The notes beneath the pieces were generated by a model. That model had not been told where the DNA came from. It searched no databases and saw nothing but the letters and a program-made list of their open reading frames with translations. Shown here one piece after another: positions 61,581 through 64,000 of a stretch of DNA of 64,000 bases. Source of the DNA: Cardinalis cardinalis (lineage: Eukaryota > Chordata > Aves > Passeriformes > Cardinalidae); assembly GCA_014549065.1 (NCBI GenBank), contig JACDOX010000051.1, positions 2,644,807 to 2,708,806 on the forward strand, in the 5' to 3' direction. The number at the start of each line of letters is the position of its first letter. Positions within the stretch are counted from its first letter, which is position 1. The position numbers and the translations under genes were made by a program.

Positions 61581-63295
61581 CCAAAGTCTCCATGGATGCC
61601 CTCACCAAAATGTCNGACACTCAGAAACAAGAGCAAAATTATCCTCAGAGCCTCCCTAAGGATGAGATTTATTTTCCCAATTGTTAGGGAAACTGAGGCA
61701 TGGAGAGGGCAAAAAAGGCATTTTCTTAGGGTTTGCTAAACTGCTTTTGGGAAGGCAGAGATTTTTCAACTCCCCTTATATTTCTGTGGTTTTACCACAG
61801 GACAAACCTGGTAAAAGGCCAGGGTGGGTCTGAACAAGGAGAATCCAAAGAAGAAATCCAATCCAGCCAAGGATACCAATGTCCCCAGATGTCACAGAGG
61901 ACAGGGCTGGCAGGGCAGGCCTCTAATGAAGAGGGAGTGTGAGGTCTGAGCAGACCCAGAGCACCTTTTTGCTTGGGATGGGTGAAGCTCAGGAGATCCT
62001 GGATGCTTTAGAGTTTGTGAGCAGGGAGCTGGCAACACCTCTGCAAATCCTNGGAATGATTTTGTATTTGCATATATTCATTTACACACAAATATGCATT
62101 TCTATGACTGTGCATATATAATACATCTATGTGTATAAGAGGACTTTAAGGAGGGGCTTTCCCATCAGAGGAAATCTTGGAAAAGAGAATGTTTCTACAA
62201 AAAAACATTTCCTTTCCTAACAAGTTTCTATATTCCCCTTACTGTTATTAGAGACATTTGTGCTTAAATCAGAAGTCCCAGCCCTGCCTCTCCTTCCATC
62301 TGAGCCTACACAGATTGCATAATCCTCTGTTTGTGGCATCATCACACGTTGCTATAGAGATAGAGAAACCTCTGTGATGATGATGATGTCAAATTGCTCA
62401 GCCAGATAACACCAATATCAAGATAGAGGAGGAGGGGGTCTATAAACAGAAGCAAAGCATCATCTCCAGCAGTCAGTAAAGAGGAAAGGTAATATTATTT
62501 ATAGACCTCTAAAGGTAAACAGATGTCAGCTCCAAACAAGCGTGACTTGAAAGCTTTCTCTGGTGTGAAAGTCCCCAGCTCTGCTCCCATTTTCAAAGGC
62601 TTTGCTCCATCAAGATGATTTCTTCAATTGCTCCTTTATTCAATGGGCTCTATAAATTTGGGAGAAGTTATGCTGCTACTGCCATGGGAATGTGGCAACC
62701 CCATGAATGCTGTGTCTGTCTCATCTTGTGGCTACATCTGGAGATGGGGTAAGATACCTCACTCACAAGAAATCCATGTGGCTCCTATTCAGTACTTGAG
62801 ACAGGGTTCAGACTGGGATGTCCTGCTCTTCTAGAGAGCAGCACCCAAAATTCCCATGGCAGGGAGCTCACAGCCATGGCAGGGAGACAGAGTGGTGAGA
62901 TCATCACTCCCAAATCCATATGTAGATGTCAGAATTGCAGTTTTCCCTAGAAATGGAAATGTTCCTGGCTCTAGGAGGTGGAGTGCCCTGACTGTCAGGA
63001 GCCACTTTGTTCTGCAAATGTCAATCTGGGGAAGCAGATCTGATTTCTCACTTGTATTTCATCTTGAATTTCTGCCCACATCCAAGTTCTCCTCACAATC
63101 CAGACACAGGTTTACATGACAGTTGTACGAAGCTGACCTGAAAGACAATTATATTTTACAATTCCTCTGAACAGGAGAAAATGGTGGCTTGGTTCCTTTC
63201 CTGCCCAGACTGTTTAATTACTGGGGTATCACGGAATGCCTGCATTGTAATAAAACTCCAGAGTGTATCCAGGTACCAGGGGATTTATTAACTTG
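61581..63295. other. Unique non-coding DNA
   Basis: No gene or mobile element is recognised. A short ATG trinucleotide repeat lies at about 62375-62388. Confidence 0.6.
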
Positions 63296-63388
63296 CACTC
63301 AACACTGGCAATCAGCAGCCAGGGTCAGATGTGCCTGGTGATGATGACATCACCATTTTTGGCAGCTCTCTCCAACGAGTGTTGAGTG
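63296..63388. repeat. Inverted repeat with nested hairpin
   Basis: CACTCAACACT (63296-63306) and AGTGTTGAGTG (63378-63388) are exact reverse complements 71 bases apart. Inside the loop, GGTGATG and CATCACC (about 63337-63354) form a perfect 7-bp stem with a 4-base loop. Flanks do not match a transposon terminus that I know. Confidence 0.8.
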
Positions 63389-64000
63389 AGGTAATGTCCC
63401 CAAAATTAAAACTGACAGCAGGATTAATAATGATAGATTCCTTGAGCATTCTCTTTGTGCTCTAAATTGGAGTCCTATTTCTTCTATCAGAGATTGCCAG
63501 AAGATCATCATAACCCTTCAGCACAGCAGCAGTAAGGGACACCAGCAAGTGGCACTGGGTGAGCAGGTTCCTGCAGGAAGGTTTGGTCGCACCTGGGCAC
63601 TGACTACTGTATTTTCTACTGGAGATGGNCAGGTGTCACAGCACCTGAGCAGCTGCCATCCTCACAGCCATGCCAACACTCAGCTCTGGGTGTACAGCTG
63701 GAATTAACTCACAGGGATGTGGCTGTCAGCAGCTGAGGGAGAGTTCAGAGGAAGGAAAGGCTCTGTGTCCTGCTGCAGTCCCTTAAGAAAACACTAAACA
63801 TATCAGCTGGCCCACAAAACCTTGCCCAGCACACTCATGGGCACGTTTCAGACTTTCTGGAGCAGCTTGCAGGTGGTTTAGCCTGTCTGGCACAGCAGGG
63901 TTTTGACTATTTGTTTTTGAAATTTTGAAGGGAAAGAGAAAGGAAGGGAAAGCCAGGCTGTGGCTGACACCCTGGGATAGAACTCGCTCTGCCCAAGACC
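63389..64000. other. Unique non-coding DNA
   Basis: Nothing is recognised up to the window end. Confidence 0.6.

Overview
The window reads as nuclear DNA from a bird, most likely a songbird. The evidence is CR1 LINE fragments of three ages, including one with the 3' tail typical of avian CR1, and a probable solitary LTR that resembles songbird ERV LTRs. CpG is strongly depleted, poly-A and poly-T tracts are scattered throughout, and no compact gene structure is visible. No taxon can be fixed without a search. Well over one hundred isolated single N bases and no long gaps suggest ambiguous or heterozygous calls rather than assembly gaps.

I find no protein-coding gene, rRNA or functional tRNA that I can support. 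The open frames present are short or lie in GC-richer stretches, are broken by N, and show no recognisable domain. The window is either intergenic (gene-desert-like) or lies inside one or more very large introns. The sequence alone does not decide between these.

Layout: 1-9.3 kb is unique non-coding DNA with homopolymer tracts. A probable solo LTR lies near 9.4-9.8 kb. From 10.3 to 12.5 kb there are three AT-rich, homeodomain-site-rich blocks that look like candidate conserved enhancers. 12.5-17.3 kb is unremarkable. At 17.3-18.3 kb an isolated CpG-rich patch is followed by a homeodomain-rich block. That block holds a 63-base exon-like segment with good splice signals and two PBX-HOX-type octamers. 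18.3-24.2 kb is GC-richer and then AT-rich unique sequence. An old CR1 tail lies at 24.2-24.4 kb and a young-type CR1 tail at 29.0-29.3 kb. A perfect 13-bp hairpin lies at 30.25 kb, and a decayed tRNA-like element near 31.05 kb. An ancient antisense CR1 lies at 41.6-42.0 kb, and a 20-bp minisatellite at 52.9 kb. A second CpG-enriched, enhancer-like block lies at 56.2-56.6 kb. A long-spaced inverted repeat with a nested hairpin lies at 63.3 kb.

If the window has a function, it is most plausibly cis-regulatory. All enhancer-like calls are inferences from base composition and motif content. They need a multi-species alignment before they can be believed.
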